The position numbers and the translations under genes were made by a program. The notes under the pieces are model-generated. The model saw only the letters and a program-made list of their open reading frames with translations, had not been told where the DNA came from and made no database searches. A DNA stretch of 64,000 bases from Chiridota heheva (taxonomy: Eukaryota > Echinodermata > Holothuroidea > Apodida > Chiridotidae), in the NCBI GenBank assembly GCA_020152595.1, contig JAIGNY010001857.1, positions 1,310,001 to 1,374,000 of the forward strand, written 5' to 3'. Every line of letters begins with the position of its first letter. Position 1 is the stretch's first letter. This document shows, in pieces, positions 1 through 11,460 of this stretch.

Positions 1-387
1 ATACGCACAATTATCTATTTTGTCCTTTTGTTTTTAATAAACACCATGGCTACAAAAATTTGTTTGATGCGCTCAAGGGCTTAAGTAGCAAAATATTGAC
101 CAATTGCACAATTGCAATTGGTCAATATTGCACAATTACAGATCAATTGGTTCACACATCCACAATAACAACTATTGAAAGTGACACCAATGGACACTCG
201 ATCATCAATGCAAGATGATAAGAGTCAAACTCACACCCATGCAGCATGTTCTAGGTTCTATATGTCCATCTGCATATATCTCAGTGCCGTCAGAAGGTAT
301 TTGATATTGGGCGCTGAATTAGCATTTGCTGAAAGAGTATAGCGCGTTCGCGCTATGCAAATGCAAAGTGCAAGATTTCCAGTGTCG
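1..387. other. Non-coding, AT-rich; no gene seen
   Basis: I see no coding signal or recognisable repeat family here apart from the perfect hairpin at 92-129. The stretch leads into the GC-rich minisatellite at 388. Confidence 0.6.
92..129. repeat. Perfect 17-bp inverted repeat with 4-nt loop
   Basis: The arms are at 92-108 and 113-129, with AATATTGACCAATTGCA on the left and its exact reverse complement on the right. The loop is CAAT. The DNA could extrude as a cruciform, or a transcript could fold to a 38-nt stem-loop. No flanking element is recognised. Confidence 0.9.
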
Positions 388-672
388 GGTAGGCCCCCGG
401 TAGGGAAGCCCCCAGTAGGGGAGGCCCCGGTAGGGTAGGCCCCCGGTAGGGGAGGCCCCGGTAGGGGAGGCCCCGGTAGGGGAGGCCCCGGTAGGGGAGG
501 CCCCGGTAGGGGAGGCCCCGGTAGGGGAGGCCCCGGTAGGGGAGGCCCCGGTAGGGAAGGCCCTGGTAGGGGAGGCCTCAAAAGGGAAGGCCCTGGTAGG
601 GGAGGGCCCAGCAGGGGAGGCCCCGGTAGGGAGGGCCCCAGCAGGGGAGGCCCCGGTAGGAGAGGCCTCGGG
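388..672. repeat. 15-bp GC-rich minisatellite
   Basis: There are about 19 head-to-tail copies of a 15-bp unit built on AGGCCCCGGTAGGGG. The middle copies (about 430-555) are nearly identical and the edges are degenerate. Since 15 is a multiple of 3, several frames stay open and give spurious five-residue repeat proteins on the minus strand. The runs of four G and four C in each unit contrast sharply with the AT-rich flanks and could favour G-quadruplexes. Confidence 0.93.
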
Positions 673-2576
673 TTCCAGGGATGAAGCCCCCGGAAGCTGG
701 TGCATTTTAACCATTTGTGGGTCTAAAATGATCTCACTCAAACCCATTTGGAGGGATATAGTGAGACATACAGGCAGAGCTTTTTTAAAGGAATTTTCAC
801 TGGTGGAACAATTGATAGCTAGTTGGCAAGGTGACGGAGGCATGCAGTTTCCTTCATATCCTGAACTAGTAATACATAGGTGCCTCAATTCATTGTATGA
901 ATATTCATGTATGTCATGCCTTTGTTGACTTGTGACCTCTGTGTGACCTGAGAAGACAAGAATAAATTTGGCAACATTTCCCAAACGTTGAAGAAAATTT
1001 CCCAAAAATAAAGAAAAAACTTCGAAATTTGGCAAATTTTCCCAATAATTAGAGGAAAACTCCTGAAAATTGATGAAAAAACTGCCCAGAAATGAACAAT
1101 ATTATCAAAAAAAAGCTCCGCAAAATGAAGAAACTGAAAATTGAAGAAATTGAAGATACTAATTGCGCATGTCAGTCTACAATGATTACTCACCATTGTA
1201 TAATCCATTCACTCTCATCTTTATAAAAAGGACCTCATTCAACCTGGAAACAAACTACCAGAAATGGATCTCAATTACAATTAGTATGTACCAGGGAGTA
1301 TACATCACATAAACCATAATACAGTGAAGGAGACCCTCCTGACATACTAATGTGTCAGATCAAATATCATTTCCGTTGCTGAAATATCTCCTAAGGGATG
1401 TCTAACAAGAAGCAATATAAATAAACAGCTTTACTTCAGCTATTGTCATAGTTCCATGGGCAACTCAAACAGACAGATATTCTCTAATGACAGTAAAATT
1501 CAAAATAGCCCCTGAAAATGGAGCAATTTAAAACAAAGTTAATTCTGTAAATGTGTCTCAGATTTTTCAGACTAAATGGCTTATGATTTGGTTACATCAT
1601 GAGATGGAAACCTAATACACAAGGACAAGTTTGAATTTCAAATTACACTGATTGGAAAATACAATGAAGAAACCCAAAATATTATTAAAATACTGGAACA
1701 TCAGGTAATGTAGAAACTCAACATATATTTTAGGGTGGCTACAAGCCTGTTTTGAATGTTGGGTAGTTAATTTGAGTAGAATAGAAATACATGTTTGATG
1801 TTTTATTTTATTTTTGGGAAATGCAAGCGGGAACTATAATATCGTTGCCATCAGTGGCGCCGTCACGTGGGGCATGGCAATGTTTAAAAAAATGTATATT
1901 TTGTCCACAATGGAAATTTTTGACATTTTTTTCAATTGGGGGTGGGGTACTGATTTTTGACATTTTTTCAATTGGGGGTGGGGGGGGTACTCTGTATCAT
2001 TGCAAAATTATATGCTGCTATACGAGATCATTCGTAATCATCCTAATTCAGTTTTTTACAAGCCGTGTATTGCACATATTCAGGAGTCTTTTAGAGCCTC
2101 TAAAACTTAAAAAATGCGAGGAATCCCCACGGGCCCCCGGGCATGCCAAGACTGAAGTTTCCCCACTGCGTATTGGGAGCTTAATTATCGTTTGAAAATG
2201 TGAAAACTGTTTTTTAAGTAAGCCTCAGAAACCTAAGCCTCAACTGTAATATGATGTAAATTTCATTAACAATGTTTGCTTTTGAGAGAAATTGAAATCA
2301 TAAGCAGACCAGGGATATGTTAACATATCTCTGAACAGACAAACTAACAGCAAAATACTGCTGTGTAAAATCAAGATGGATTTTCCACCCTTACGACAAG
2401 ACATGATCTTAACTATGATATATTTTACTCATACCGCTAACTGGCTAATATATTGGCCATTCTGAGCAAATAATTAATTATCGCAATTAATGAAGCATAA
2501 TTAATCAATAATAGCATCCCACAAATACACTTCCAGTGGCAATCATGATAACAAAATATAACTAAAAAGATTTCAA
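673..2576. other. Non-coding stretch with degenerate A-rich repeats
   Basis: No gene is seen. At about 960-1160 there is a degenerate A-rich series around AAAATTTCCCAAAA, which resembles on the opposite strand the tracts near 9.4, 12.0 and 42.4 kb. At about 1913-1990 a ~34-bp segment with TTTGACATTTTTTCAATTGG is tandemly duplicated and followed by a G run. The reading frame at 1791-2195 crosses these repeats and has no recognisable domain. Confidence 0.5.
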
Positions 2577-2935
2577 AGGATAATTTCAGCATCAACCAAG
2601 TATATCTTATATGAAAGAGGACTTCAAAAGAAAGAAAATAGTAATGAAAGCATTCAAAAATCTTATTCCGTTACGAGATTTTTAAGTTTAAAGTTTGGTA
2701 TCATTTGTGTAGAAACAACTGAAACCAGACTAGTTGTGATGTCATAGCCTCAGATTTCTCTAATTGTTTGTATATTCCATCATATTTTGGTCTGCCATTT
2801 TGTGGCTTAAAAACCATGGGATAGATCAAAAAGTAGTACAATTGAATTAATAATATTCCACCTGAAGAAAGCAAAAAAAGATAATTTAAATTGTTAAAAA
2901 AGATTAAAATTTAAATACATAAACCCTTACTATAC
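2577..2935 (+). mobile_element. MITE-A copy, right part missing
   Basis: It begins TCAAAGGATAATTTCAGC and follows the left arm of MITE-A (the complete copy is at 57.29 kb), including the CAGACTAGTTGTGATGTCA block near 2729-2750. It continues into the centre to about 2935 and then loses similarity. It is a decayed, truncated copy with no coding potential. Confidence 0.75.
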
Positions 2936-4045
2936 CACGCGGTGTTTTGAAACTACCTTTAAAAAAAAAAAAATTGGGACCTGAACCAAAATCCTAAAAG
3001 GGTGCAAATAGTTTCATTGAAAAGATCTCGGAAAGATCTTTCATAAAATTGAATTTTTTTAGGGGGTCTATACTCACTTTTTTCCTGTAAATTTTGTCCA
3101 AACATTCAGAAATTTCACTTTTTGTTTAAAGAGGCGATATCGTCATATGTGCACAATATTTAGAATTCCTTTCAATTTTTTTGATTGGTTGAAATTTTGC
3201 TGCGCGATTCATTGTCTCGTATTGCAAAGTACTGTATATAGTTAATTAAAACTCCTTGAAGGTCACCACACGAGATAGCCCAGATGCTTGCAGCGATCAC
3301 GAGTAAGGTTTTTTTTTCAAATCATGCCATGACTTCAAGCCCCAGGAGAATCGTTTATTTTGACTTTTTGCTTTCATCTTCTTCTTTTTTTTCTCAGTAA
3401 TTTTTATTTGGTGACTATCATTGTAGTATTATAATACTAAAATTTCACTTTCGCTTTCTGACAAAAAAAGCATTGAAAAAACCGAATAAGTTTCTCGTCA
3501 CAGTAACGTAATGCGCTGTGTATGTAATTCTGCACACACAACGTACATGCTAGTGTCTGGCTGTACTGTGTGGTACAAACAGACAGAGGATCGGATCTTG
3601 CCTCCACAACCGGAAGTGACGTCAAAATAAAGTATCCCCCATTTTTACCGTATTTTACTAAGACGAGCCTCCCTCTTTAAAATGTCCCAAAAAATGCATA
3701 TTTTCGACAAATTTACAAAAATTACTTAGAAAATAAATTTATATATTATCTTTTTATATACAATATGTAGACAAGTCATATTGTCCAAGTCTAATCAAAT
3801 TTTGCTCATACCTGGACATAATTTTAAATTATTGGAAAATATGTAAAATTTTGTGATTTTTGGTAATTTGTTGACCCTTTTTGTTAAAAAATCGTGAGGT
3901 CCACCCCTATAATGAAATGAAAAGTTTCAAAGACAATTCTGTAGCAAAAACAACGTGCTTGCACATGGATTGCTGCAATAAAAGACATACCCCCTCGATC
4001 GTTGCTAAAACATTTTATAGCTACGTCACTCGATTTATTTTTTAG
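2936..4045. other. Unassigned AT-rich DNA
   Basis: No gene is supported. An ATG at about 3282 is followed shortly by a donor-like GTAAGG at about 3302, and a splice-acceptor-like TTTATTTTTTAG lies at 4034-4045. On their own these are weak signals. The 62-codon minus-strand frame at 3437-3625 has no recognisable feature. Confidence 0.4.
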
Positions 4046-4208
4046 ACTTTTTGACATTTACGTTGAGACGACAGAAGAATGTGTATCCCGAATTTTGTTT
4101 GGAAGTGAATCTGAAGATTATGAAATGTCAGACGGCTTATCGTCAGTGATGGACATCTTTTAGTACCTGGACCCAACCCAGAAAAGGCCTAAAGATTATC
4201 AGAACCAG
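4046..4208 (+). other. Exon-like segment, possible pseudo-exon or terminal exon
   Basis: A 163-bp segment lies between a good acceptor (pyrimidine tract then AG at 4044-4045) and a donor-like CAG/GTGAAA at 4206-4212. The frame through 4053 reads an acidic peptide containing FGSESEDYEMSDG, then meets TAG at 4161, after which the same frame stays open to the donor. It could be a last coding exon ending at TAG, a pseudo-exon with one stop, or chance. I do not recognise the peptide and no neighbouring exon is convincing. Confidence 0.22.
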
Positions 4209-5690
4209 GTGAAATGATTTTTTCAAATTTATAAAATCGCAAGTGCATTTTTCAAACTTCATGCTTACTAAAGTTACTTACTCGTTAGGCTTACCGTTAC
4301 GCTTACCGTTAGGCATAGCTAACGTTAGTTAGTTTCAATCCATTCAAATTAAGCAAAAACAGTGTAATTTAGCTGGGTTTATTTACTTGTAAGGATTATA
4401 AACAAGTAAATGGGTCACTAAAATCCGACATGATTAACATCAATTGCTTTTTTTATAGTAATTTTGGATGAAACCTTACAGATCAATCTTTAATTTGTAG
4501 TGCAACAGTGCCCATATACCTATTTCGCCTATTCTCGATTCCATGTTGTGAGGTTGTGGTGCAGTGGCGTAGGATTAAAATTTTAAGAGGATAGGGTCCC
4601 ATGTTGTTGGAAAGAGACACATGTTGGGGCAAGAGACCCATGGTGGGGGCCAAGCAGTCTCATGGTGGGAGCCAAGCTGTTCCATGTAAGGGAAATTATT
4701 TTCTTTGAAGCAATTTAGATCCTGGAAGAGGGCCATATTTGGAGGGAGGTGGCATTACCCCTGGTCCCCCCTCCCAATATAAATAAGTCAAAACCCCCAC
4801 CCCACCCCAACCCCTGTATTTCCTTGGAAACAGTTGAAATTGTATTTCTCTTATAGATTTTCCTGTAATTGGACAAATTTGTTGACATTTCATATGCGGT
4901 ATCAACTGTCACTAAAGGATACCAAGTTTGGCAACGTCAACATGATTACTGATGCTCTTAACCATTTTTAAGTAACTTTACATCAATAATTCCTATAGGA
5001 ATCAACAAAAGTAAGTTTCTACAAGACTTTCAGCATATCCTGAATAATTTTAGGTATTTTCAGAGCTTCCAATGGCTGAAATTGGCTCATAAACTGAAAA
5101 TTTCAAGTCTGTGCATAATAAATGAGGTGAATTATTCAATTTACATATCATTTGCATGACATTTTTATTGAAATATTGGTGTAAACATTTCATTTTTATA
5201 TTATATTAGTTTTGTGCATCATAGAAAGGAACAATGCATGTCTATAGGAAAGCATAGTGCCAAATCCTATCAGATAGATCATTGGCAAAATCAGGTCAAT
5301 TTTTAAGTCAAAAAGGTTAAAATAATTATCAAAATTGACGTATGAATTTTTTCCTTACTCCAAAAAAAACAAGAGTACTATCAAATGAAAGGTCCTTCTT
5401 TCAACAATTCATAAATTCTATCAATAATTATTTTCTAATTAGCCACAAGAAAGCAGAATATCACAAATATAGCAGTATTAGGACATCTAATAATCTAAAA
5501 TGATGACTGCATTTGCATAAATTTACATATTTGACCAGAGAATTATGCAAACCAACATAAAGTTCAAAGTCTTAGCTTTCATATAACATAAACTTATTAC
5601 AGTAGAAAATAAATTTGTCAAAAAGCTCTCTCCAAAAAGTTCCCTAAAATAACACTTGTAATCTCAAATGCTCTGGTAGAGTAAGGAAGG
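4209..5690. other. Unassigned AT-rich DNA
   Basis: No gene is seen. A few degenerate copies of a ~25-30-bp CCATGGTGGG-type unit lie at about 4590-4690. A C/G-rich patch at 4735-4820 makes two overlapping short minus-strand frames that are not gene-like. Short CGTTAGGCTTAC repeats lie at about 4285-4330. Confidence 0.45.
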
Positions 5691-5890
5691 GTTAACAATT
5701 GTTGAGAATGTGAGGATACATACGCCAATTTAGACTTATTACACCAGTCATTTCTACACAGATATGACAGAGCTTTAAACTTGAATACCTCCTTAACGGA
5801 ATAAGATTTTTGAATGCTTTCTTCACCATTTTGTTTCTTTTGAAGTCATATAAGATGGATGCATGCTTGACCACTGAACTATTCCTTTAA
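5691..5890 (-). mobile_element. MITE-A solo right arm
   Basis: This carries the distal arm of MITE-A, ending CTTGACCACTGAACTATTCC followed by TTTAA, the expected TTAA boundary at 5887-5890. It matches the arm at 8.8-9.0 kb in the same orientation. The rest of the element is missing. The 60-codon minus-strand frame here is arm sequence, not a gene. Confidence 0.75.
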
Positions 5891-6104
5891 AAAAAAAAAT
5901 TGTATTCCTTTGTCAAAGATGGACCACTTACTTGACCCCTGAACAAATACACATCAAGAATAAACTCGCGATTTTATGCCAACAAAAAACTTCTCGAGAA
6001 TAGGCAAGTTATTGTGGATAATATTACTGCAGGCAAACTCATGCGTGTAATGTGGCAGTGGACTCAATGTGGATTTTGGTTGTTTAAACTTTGGTGATTT
6101 TATA

Positions 6105-6655
6105 GCTTCAATTGCTGTATATACACGATAGGATAGCCTATTCAGGGTAGGCCCTATTTAATAGTTTATAACCCCAAGTTTAAAGCCCAAATGAGCTATC
6201 AACCACTCTAATTTGGTTATACTGTGGGACAGATCCCAAACGGGATATTAAGCCCACTTAGCACATGTGTCAAACTACAGTTTAAGGCTCGAACCATTGA
6301 AAGCCGAGTTTTCTTTCCATCGGAGGTATTCGATGGTATTTTCCCGAGCCAATGTTATTATATATGCTAAATTCAATCAGACTGCATCGAGCGAAATCTG
6401 AGTATTTGAAACATTTTTAGCGAATTTGAAATGTAGAAGTCATTAAAACTACTCAACGATATGCACTGTTAATGCATCTACACATCGATCTATTTAAGAC
6501 AAATATGGCAACACAGCAAAATATCCAAGTCTCATAGGTTATGATAAATGCGGCAAAAATCCGAACGTATCCGGTCAAGAACCTGGTTCTTAAGTTAGAC
6601 ATCGCATTAGCTCAAATCCCTTTAAGGGATGTTGAGCTAAAAAATTAGTCAAATA
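6105..6655 (-). repeat. Dispersed repeat B (copy 1)
   Basis: This segment is the reverse complement of a family also present at about 29.64-30.01 kb, with a shorter piece at 30.33-30.54 kb. Shared landmarks are a TTATTATATATGCTAAATT block, a CAATCGGAC/GCGAAATC block, and a run around CCCATTTGGGATTT. It contains no open reading frame of note. It is probably a non-autonomous DNA element, but I cannot define its ends. Confidence 0.65.
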
Positions 6656-6800
6656 ACCGAAGACGTTTTAGCAAAATCACTAATAATCCCATTCTAGCGG
6701 GAGCAACACAAAACTGTTTCTCTATAGGCAATGCTTTAATTTGATGCACTTAACAAATTATTTACATTCTTACAATAAATTGAAGCAAACTGGCATTTAA

Positions 6801-7695
6801 TTATTACCTCCGCCAACGAGGTTGGATGGAGGTTATGTTTTCGCCTCGGTAAATTTGTCTGTCTGTCTGTTTGTCATCAAGATATCTCAAGAACTGATGA
6901 CTGAATTTGGATCAAATTAGAAGTGTGGTTTTGTTATAGCTTATGGAAGAAGTGATAACAATTTGAGACATATTGAAAGAGGGGAAGGGTGAAAATGGGG
7001 GTGGGGACATGTTTTTGCCCTGTTAGTCTGTCATCAAGATATCTCCAGAACTAATAATTAGATTTTGAATAAATTTAGTGCGTGGTTTTGTTAGTTTCAT
7101 GAAAGAAAAAAACCTGTCCCCCCCGCCATTTTCACCCTTCCCATGTTCCAATATGTCTCAAGTGATTAAAATTTGGGACTATATGGAACATGGTGAAGGG
7201 CAGAAATTGGGGGTGGAGATGTTTTAGGATGAGATCTGTCAAGACTAAATTGTCAAGCGAAAGTTAAAACTTTCCAATGGAATGTGCTGAACAATGACCG
7301 ATTTTGTGCTCTGAATGAAGATCCACACAATCAATTTTCTGGACTCAAAGAGACCTACATCAATTGTTCTCTGGAATTAAAGAAAATGAAACAATTGGGT
7401 TTTGCCATGAATGGAAAATGATGGAATCTAAATGCTGGCTGAATAGAGCCCAAACAATGATGCTTTACTTGAATAAAATTGAAAACAATGGTATGGCCTT
7501 CACAAAGAAATCCAGTCAGAAGATAATCTTGAAGTGTTCAGATTGCAAATGTTCATTACAGATCAAAACTTGGGGATAAATCTTGGTGGGCGGGATTTCT
7601 GAGGTGGATATATTGGGTGCGGGGATCAAAAACTCTAAAATTATTCTAGGCATGTTGAAATTGCAACGGGGTGGAGGTATGCACTCAAAAGAGCG
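6801..7695 (+). mobile_element. TIR-type non-autonomous element C (copy 1)
   Basis: It begins TTATTACCTCCGCCAACGAG and ends near GGTGGAGGTATGCACTC. The inverted copy at 19.36-20.34 kb has the same body and matching ends (TACCTCTGCC / GGCAGAGGTA). Inside, a ~150-bp module (CATCAAGATATCTCAAGAAC, then TGTGGTTTTGTTA, then GACATATTG, then GGGGTGGGGA) is partly repeated. The 71-codon frame at 7364-7579 lies in the element and has no recognisable domain. Classification is inferred from the short terminal inverted repeats only. Confidence 0.65.
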
Positions 7696-7769
7696 TTAAT
7701 ATTCTAGTTGTATATGCTTTGTAAGATATTAACAGATTTTTTTTCTTTTAAGAAGTGGGTAAAATTGAT

Positions 7770-8060
7770 ATAAGGTTTGTTTGTTTGTTTGATGAGGTCT
7801 TAACGGCACCACGACAACGAGGGTCAAATTGTACCTGAGAGGTCAGAACATTCTACAGGTAGGAAGGAAAGGAAACAGGGGGAGAATGAGAGAAATTCAT
7901 AAACAAAAGTCAGAAAGCTGTGATCGAGATAGGAGTTGCATGAGTGAAAGAAAAACAAAGTAGAGAGGGGGTGGAAGAGGAGAATTAAATATGGTTGTAG
8001 TGGGAAGCATGATAAAGGAAAGAGATAATTTTATCCGAAGGATTTTTCTGTAAGAACTCA
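7770..8060 (+). repeat. Dispersed repeat D (copy 1) with purine-rich body
   Basis: It starts TTTGTTTGATGAGGTCTTAACGGCACCACGAC and runs into a purine-rich tract of AGGAAGGAAAGG-like sequence. The same order occurs at 28.19-28.48 kb. It has no coding content. Confidence 0.6.
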
Positions 8061-8466
8061 GCAGTTATAAAAAGAGACATGTCAACTATCAAATGAAACC
8101 CAATTTTCTTTTATCTATTCCCCCAGCACTTTTTTCACCTTAAAACTATTGCATGTTTAAATATTTTGGCTACATTATTGTTTTTTTCTGAATTCGGTTG
8201 TATATAAAACAAAAAGAAATAAACTGAAGCTGCTGATCACTTAGTTTACATATCCTTTGGCTTAACTTCCTACAAAATGGAATTTTCGAGGCATATGGGA
8301 GGGAGGGCAATGTCCATTTTTTCCAAGTTCAGGTAAGCTACTTTAAACACCTTTACAATTGAGGTTTATCCTGAGAAACTTGAAACAAATCCTGTAAACA
8401 TTGGGCGGAAAGAGACCCTTCCTCAGAATGAGACATAAGTCTGACTGAGAAAATGAGGGATTTACT
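8061..8466. other. Unassigned spacer
   Basis: AT-rich DNA between repeat D and MITE-A. I see nothing recognisable in it. Confidence 0.5.
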
Positions 8467-9010
8467 TCAAAGAATTACTTCAGTGGTCAAGCAAGATTAT
8501 CATATATGAAAGAAGACATCAAAAGAAACAAAATGGTAAAAAAAGCATTCAAAAATCTTATTCCGTTATGGAGATATTCAAGTTTAAGAAATGACTTGTG
8601 TAGTAAGTCTACTATGGAAGGTTGCGTCTTCATCCTCACATTCTTAACAATTGTTAATGTATTTTAAAGAAAGTTTAATTTTTTTCACTATTCAAATTAT
8701 TTTCCTCAAACTTTCTTCATGTGGTATATTATAAATACCCTTCCTAGATTCGGTTTTATTACTTTTTTGACATATCCCATGGTTTTTAAGCTACAAATTC
8801 GCAGGACAAAATATGATAAAATACATAAAGACTTTGATGAATCCGAGGAAGGCAATGACATCACAACTAGTCTGATTTCAGTCGTTTCTACACAAATGAT
8901 ATCAAACTTTAAACTTCTCCTTAACGAAATAATGCTTTTTCACTATTCTGTTTCTTTTGAAGTCCTCTTTCATATAAGATAGACTTGCTTAACCCCTGAA
9001 CTACTCTTTT
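8467..9010. mobile_element. MITE-A, near full-length copy
   Basis: Both long inverted arms are present. The left arm is at about 8470-8620 (AGAATTACTTCAGTGGTCAAGCA) and the right arm at about 8850-9010 (ends GACTTGCTTAACCCCTGAACTACT). They surround a unique AT-rich centre at about 8640-8840. The centre and right arm align closely with 57.48-57.81 kb. The terminal TTAA is degraded here. The 87-codon frame at 8719-8982 is centre plus arm, not a gene. Confidence 0.8.
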
Positions 9011-10723
9011 ACTTTAAATGGTATTTGCATGCATTAGTCCTGAACAATTAGAAAGTTGGAAAATTTGAATGATGGTCCCTGGCTACATAAAGCCCCAAGA
9101 TTCTTATTTCACTAACTAAGATTCTCATTTCACTAACTGTACCCACAATGTTTATAATGTTGAGTCTACTTAATTATGTTCTAAAAACTCCACCACTGGC
9201 ATTTTTAGAATGGAGTTGGGGGCAGTGGCATAGTTAGCTAAGAAAGGGGGCAGAGGGGCACTTCCCCTGGTCGGAACTTAATTTACCAAAACTCAGCAAA
9301 TTTGTGCAGATTCTAATTTGAATCTGATTTGAATAAGATTTTTGGTAATCTTGATGAAAATAATCAGTCTATAGTTTAGTTGGGAAAAGGATCCCACAAT
9401 GTGCAAAAAAACTCATCAGGTTTTCCTCAAAATATTCAACTTTTTCCACAAAATGTTGACAGTTTTTATCCGATTTTTCCTTTTTCCTCAAAATCTCTTA
9501 ATTTCGAGCTAAATGAATCTGACAGCTTCCTAAAAGTTCTTAATTTTTTGCTCAAAATATCTGAGTTTTACCTCAAGTTAAACCTTAAAATATCTGACGT
9601 TTCCCTCAAATTTCCAAATAGGGAAGGGGAGGAGGGGGTGGTACAATTGATTCATAATTTTTTGGTTTTGCTCCCATTGCAAAACTTGTCTAGCTATGTT
9701 ACTGTTGAGAGCCTGGGCATATTTTATCTGAAGCAACTGGACATAGATCTGCCTCTGTTGACCATGTTTATCAAAGTAAACATTTCTCGTGAAATACAAC
9801 AGGTACATATGTATACATAAGTGTTTATTTTTCATATTTAACTTTGCTTCTAAATTACAGTTTAATGGAGCAATAAATGTACATGAACATTTGGAGGCAA
9901 CAAACACCTTCCTTGCACAATTTATATCGACTGACTGATGAACGGAAATATCCCATCTTCATCAACTTCGTTGGCGAGGGGATAATAATCATTTCAATAC
10001 CATGAATAACTTCAAAACCAAATGAAGTTTTCTAGAAACGATTTCGGCCTGAATCAGATTACGTTTCATAATCTCTGTGTTGATCAGACCATGTTACAAC
10101 CTTACAGTATGTTTGTCTCTCAATTCTACTCTCAAGTATGCTCACACCATACTTGGTACTTGGCCTTCTGGGGGTTTGTCAAGGGTCCATAAGATAATTC
10201 AAGGACAACACACAGTAGTTCTCAAATTAAAGCATTCTTAAAGGGCATTTGAAACACATACACAGTTAAAAAATTCAATCTAGTGATTTATATTTCAACC
10301 CATGGAATTCTTCCATGACATCATTCCTTAAGGTTGAATAGATTTTGGGAACCACATTACCAGTCTTAATTGGCTTTACTGTCAATAATTTTTAACGAAT
10401 AATAATGAAATGGGCATTTTTGTACATTGCCTCTGATAAATTTAAATTGTGTAATCATCTCCTCCGCGAGTTGATACAAGGTTTTTTTTTTTTTTAAACT
10501 TGATTAAGTTTCTGAGTTACTACGGTTGATATTGATTTTAAAATGTAGATATATTGCTAAGGCAGTCAGCCTGGGTCTATATTTCACTCATCAAGTTCAG
10601 CCATTGATGACAGTCTGAAAACTGGTTTGAATATACTTAGATAATGATTGATGAATATAATATAATTACTTGTATTGTAGCACATTTAAAATCACTTCAC
10701 CAGGAATGAAACAATATCATCAG
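9011..10723. other. Unassigned DNA with a degenerate T-rich tract
   Basis: No gene is supported. From about 9400 to 9620 a degenerate series of CCTCAAAATNTTCAANTTTT motifs keeps a 146-codon frame open (9380-9820), but the product is low-complexity and unrecognised. A short sequence at 9969-9989 (CGTTGGCGAGGGGATAATAAT) looks like an inverted end of element C. Near 10640 a TTTGAATATACTTAGAT run weakly resembles the SINE 3' tail. Confidence 0.45.
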
Positions 10724-11300
10724 GAGACAGGTGGCTCAGTTAATTGGTAGAGTGCACGAGTGAGATGCTGGAGGTTCCAGGTTTTAAAGTCTCGCGAGAT
10801 TCAACTATGTGATTTTTCCAGTCTTGCAAACAGATACGCCTGACATCAGTGACCTGACATCAGTCACCAGACATCAGTCATCTGACATCAGTCATCTGAC
10901 ATCAGTCGCCTGACATCAGTCGCCTGACATCAGTCGCCTGACATCAGTCACCTGACATCAGTCATCTGACATCAGTCATCTGACATCAGTCATCTGACAT
11001 CAGTCATCTGACATCAGTCATCTGACATCAGTCATCTGACATCAGTCATCTGACATCAGTCATCTGACATCAGTCATCTGACATCAGTCACCTGCATCAC
11101 CTGTTCCTCATCCAGCCTATGGGAGAAGTGGACATTGATTGGATGGCACCCATCGTCCCTCAAATGAGGACGTTAAATGGAGGTCCCGATGGCAGGAGAG
11201 TCACCCCCTGCTGGTTCAGTGAACACTGTTCGAGTAGAGAAGCGTGAAAACGTGGTGTTCATTCACTTCGCATACCCTCCCAGTCATGGGCACCGGAAGC
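10724..11300 (+). mobile_element. tRNA-derived SINE copy A, expanded by an internal array
   Basis: A tRNA-like head begins at about 10730, with an A box in GTGGCTCAGTTAATTGGTAG and a degraded B box near GGTTCCAGGTTTTAAAGTC. The body resumes at about 11095 with blocks shared with copies B and C: the ATTGGATGGCACCCATCGTCC region, GACGTTAAATGGAGGTCCCGATGG, and GAGTCACCCCCTGCTGGTTC. Between head and body, where the other copies have CAGATACGCCAAACATCAAA, this copy has about 255 bp of a 14-bp tandem repeat. No LINE-like 3' tail is obvious. Confidence 0.85.
10840..11094. repeat. 14-bp minisatellite inside the SINE
   Basis: About 18 copies of CTGACATCAGTCAT, with CAC and CGC variants clustered on the left and a uniform CAT form on the right. 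Each unit holds small palindromes (TGAC...GTCA and CTGATG/CATCAG). The array sits exactly at the SINE position that reads GCCAAACATCAAAG in other copies, so it probably grew from that site. Confidence 0.93.
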
Positions 11301-11460
11301 CGGAAGTTCGCCCCCAACTTTTCAGAAGTGGATATTTCACCCTCTACTCTGAACTAACAAATGTATCATTTAGACACATATTTTTTTTCAATAAGAAAAT
11401 CAAATTATTAGAACAAATAAATTCATTCTCATTCAGAAGACCGTAGACCTACAAACACAC

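Noticed and set aside
6801..9989. A single 3.2-kb element bounded by TTATTACCTCCGCCAACG and CGTTGGCGAGGGGATAATAA
   Set aside because: The ends look inverted, but the second copy of element C ends at a position equivalent to about 7695, so the match at 9969-9989 is more likely a separate fragment.
10840..11094. CRISPR-like array
   Set aside because: The repeats are head-to-tail with no unique spacers, and the setting is eukaryotic. The same reasoning excludes the other arrays.
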